A DNA stretch of 64,000 nucleotides from the NCBI GenBank assembly GCA_012960225.1, contig DUBS01000033.1, positions 24,460 through 88,459 of the forward strand, read 5' to 3'. A program made the position numbers and the translations under genes. The notes below the pieces were generated by a model. The model was not told where the DNA came from, ran no database searches, and saw only the letters and a list, made by a program, of their open reading frames with translations. Below, one piece after another: positions 62,556-64,000 of the stretch (position 1 is its first letter; the number at the start of each line of letters is the position of its first letter). The stretch comes from Gemmatimonadota bacterium (GTDB lineage: Bacteria; Gemmatimonadota; Gemmatimonadetes; Longimicrobiales; Gaopeijiaceae).

Positions 62556-64000
62556 ATGCTGAAGTCACTTCTAAAGAGCAGGGGCGCCGCCTCAGTGGTC
62601 ATACTATCCGCACTCTTCCTTAGCCTAGGCTTTCAAGTAGCGGCCCAGAATGGAGATGACGTGAGATTCCCCTACGAGACCTTGCGTTCACCCGTAGCAG
62701 GCCTGCGTGGGGTTGTCGCCACCAGCCAGCCTCTCGCCGCTAATGCAGGGCTCGATATCCTAAAGAGAGGGGGAAATGCTATCGATGCTGCAGTGGCGAC
62801 CGCTGCTGTCTTAACACTAGTTGAGCCTCACAGTACAAGCCTGGGCGGTGACGCCTTCATCATGGTCTACCTGGCAGAAGAGAAGAAATTGGTTGGTCTA
62901 AACGCGAGCGGACGTGCACCCTACGCTATGACGCTGGATGCGTTGAACGGGAAGCTGGAAAAGCATGATATGAACCGGATCGGGGGTATATACTCCGTGA
63001 CGGTGCCCGGTGCGGTCGACGGCTGGTTCGAAGTTTTGGAAAAGTACGGGACAATGACCATGGCTGAAGTACTAGAGCCTGCAATTCATTACGCAGAACA
63101 TGGCTTTCCAGTCTCTCCGATTATCGCCGATGCGTGGAGATCTCTTGAAAACAACCAAGAGCCATCCACGAGAGAGACGTGGCTAATCGATGGCAAGAGA
63201 GCGCCCAGAGCTGGCGAAGTATTCCGGAACCCTGACCTAGCTGAAACCTACAGGCTACTAGGTAAGGAAGGCAGGGACGCGTTCTACAAGGGCTCGATCG
63301 CTAAAAAGATTGTTGCCTATTCAGACGCACATGATGGCTTTTTCACCATGAAAGACTTTGAAGATCACACCTCTACATGGGTTGAGCCCATCTATGCAGA
63401 CTACAAGAACTACAGGCTCTACGAACTACCACCCAATGGACAGGGCATTGCTGCTCTCGAAATGCTCAAGATCTTGGCAAATGTAGACTTGGGCTCAATG
63501 GGCCATAACTCCGCTGAATATCTGCACCATGTCATCGAAGCAAAGAAGTTGGCCTATGCTGATATCGATAAATGGAACTCTGATCCGGAGTTCAACGATC
63601 TCCCGATCAAAGAAATAATTTCGACTGAGTACGGTCGGCAGCAATTCGAACGGATCAACCCAACCAGAGCTATGGAACGACCAGAGTCGGGGATCAATGG
63701 AAACGGTGACACTGTCCTACTAGAGGTTATGGACAAGGATCACAACGCCGCCTCCTTCATCTACAGTCTCTATTCAGGATTCGGTTCCGGGCTAGTGCCT
63801 CCCGGTACTGGTTTCACACTGCAAAATAGAGGAGCCCTGTTCTCGCGTGAGCCAGGCCACATGAACGTTGTTGAACCTCATAAACGCCCATTCCATACCA
63901 TCATTCCGGCGATGGCATTCAAGGATGGGGAGTTCTTCATGACCTTCGGGGCCATGGGGGGTGCGGTACAGCCTCAGCAACATGCTCAGATCTTTCTCAA
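62556..64000 (+). CDS. Gamma-glutamyltransferase family protein, C-terminus beyond window
   Basis: I translated from ATG 62556 (GAGG 6 bases upstream) to the window edge: 481 residues, no stop. A signal peptide ends near FQVAAQ. The family opening is plain (GVVATSQPLAANAGLDILKRGGNAIDAAVATAAVLTLVEPHSTSLGGDAFIMVY). The self-processing site appears as GNGDTVLLEV, with Thr after Asp as the nucleophile, where classical GGTs have TTH. SGFGSGLVPPGTGFTLQNRGALF follows. It would act on glutathione-like or other gamma-glutamyl substrates in the periplasm. The remaining 60-100 residues lie outside. Confidence 0.9.
   Translation, partial: MLKSLLKSRGAASVVILSALFLSLGFQVAAQNGDDVRFPYETLRSPVAGLRGVVATSQPLAANAGLDILKRGGNAIDAAVATAAVLTLVEPHSTSLGGDAFIMVYLAEEKKLVGLNASGRAPYAMTLDALNGKLEKHDMNRIGGIYSVTVPGAVDGWFEVLEKYGTMTMAEVLEPAIHYAEHGFPVSPIIADAWRSLENNQEPSTRETWLIDGKRAPRAGEVFRNPDLAETYRLLGKEGRDAFYKGSIAKKIVAYSDAHDGFFTMKDFEDHTSTWVEPIYADYKNYRLYELPPNGQGIAALEMLKILANVDLGSMGHNSAEYLHHVIEAKKLAYADIDKWNSDPEFNDLPIKEIISTEYGRQQFERINPTRAMERPESGINGNGDTVLLEVMDKDHNAASFIYSLYSGFGSGLVPPGTGFTLQNRGALFSREPGHMNVVEPHKRPFHTIIPAMAFKDGEFFMTFGAMGGAVQPQQHAQIFL

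Noticed and set aside
1..64000. CRISPR array, prophage, IS element or integron
   Set aside because: No regularly spaced repeats, transposase, integrase or phage structural gene was seen in any frame.

Overview
This window looks like chromosomal DNA of a Gram-negative-type (diderm) bacterium with a moderate G+C content. Support for an outer membrane: a TolC/adaptor/RND efflux operon, two outer-membrane beta-barrel proteins, lipoprotein signal peptides and a Tat-exported protein. The DUF1592-family cytochrome / DUF1552 / ankyrin trio, bacillithiol gene bshA, a GlnRS-YqeY fusion, class I groESL under a CIRCE operator and many exported VPS10-, MBL- and amidohydrolase-type proteins together suggest a lineage such as Gemmatimonadota. 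That placement is an inference from gene content, because no rRNA gene is present. There is no sign of phage, IS elements, CRISPR or recent transfer; gene order is dense and mostly housekeeping.

Layout. 1-6750 (minus): an incomplete exported BNR/VPS10 protein, then a three-gene export operon (DUF1592-type dihaem cytochrome-like protein, DUF1552 Tat protein, ankyrin-repeat protein). 7023-9183: groES-groEL with CIRCE, a promoter and a strong terminator. 9248-20009 (minus): a long, tightly packed run secD-secF-tatD-mutL-miaA-bshA-uppP-birA-coaX plus a divergent prenyl-synthase homologue. It covers secretion, mismatch repair, tRNA modification, bacillithiol, lipid-carrier recycling and cofactors, and is preceded by a roughly 200-nt highly structured region. 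20460-26882: mostly plus-strand genes for D-amino-acid and wall metabolism (D-aminoacylase, an unusual MurB, a M55 D-aminopeptidase), with a DinB-fold protein, an esterase, a hotdog protein and a nitronate monooxygenase. 27019-35171 (minus): a small membrane protein with an alpha/beta hydrolase, then a tetR-tolC-adaptor-RND efflux operon with a palindromic operator over the tetR start. 35234-41870: a HEAT-cyclophilin lipoprotein, a barrel protein, a YheT hydrolase, a small family often misnamed 'ABC transporter ATPase', an AI-2E-type permease and a stand-alone GGQ release-factor-like protein. 41963-44987: a CAU tRNA and trkA-trkH. 44988-53236: rluB-scpB-scpA-M50 protease, rpsT, pyrR-pyrB-pyrC, and an NhaC-type antiporter. 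53266-57103: tadA, a LexA homologue whose autocleavage residues are missing, and glnS-yqeY. 57130-64000: a Tyr/Gly-rich exported protein, a small barrel, ispG, a small lipoprotein, an MBL-fold hydrolase and an incomplete gamma-glutamyltransferase.

The items most worth following up are the LexA-like protein without the Ser-Lys dyad or Ala-Gly cleavage site (53759-54457), the structured RNA candidate upstream of secD (about 20025-20225), and the cytochrome/DUF1552/ankyrin export operon (1034-6750). Start codons were chosen by eye from Shine-Dalgarno-like sequence, signal peptides and gene overlaps. No alignment or folding program was run, so all homology and structure statements rest on recognition of motifs.
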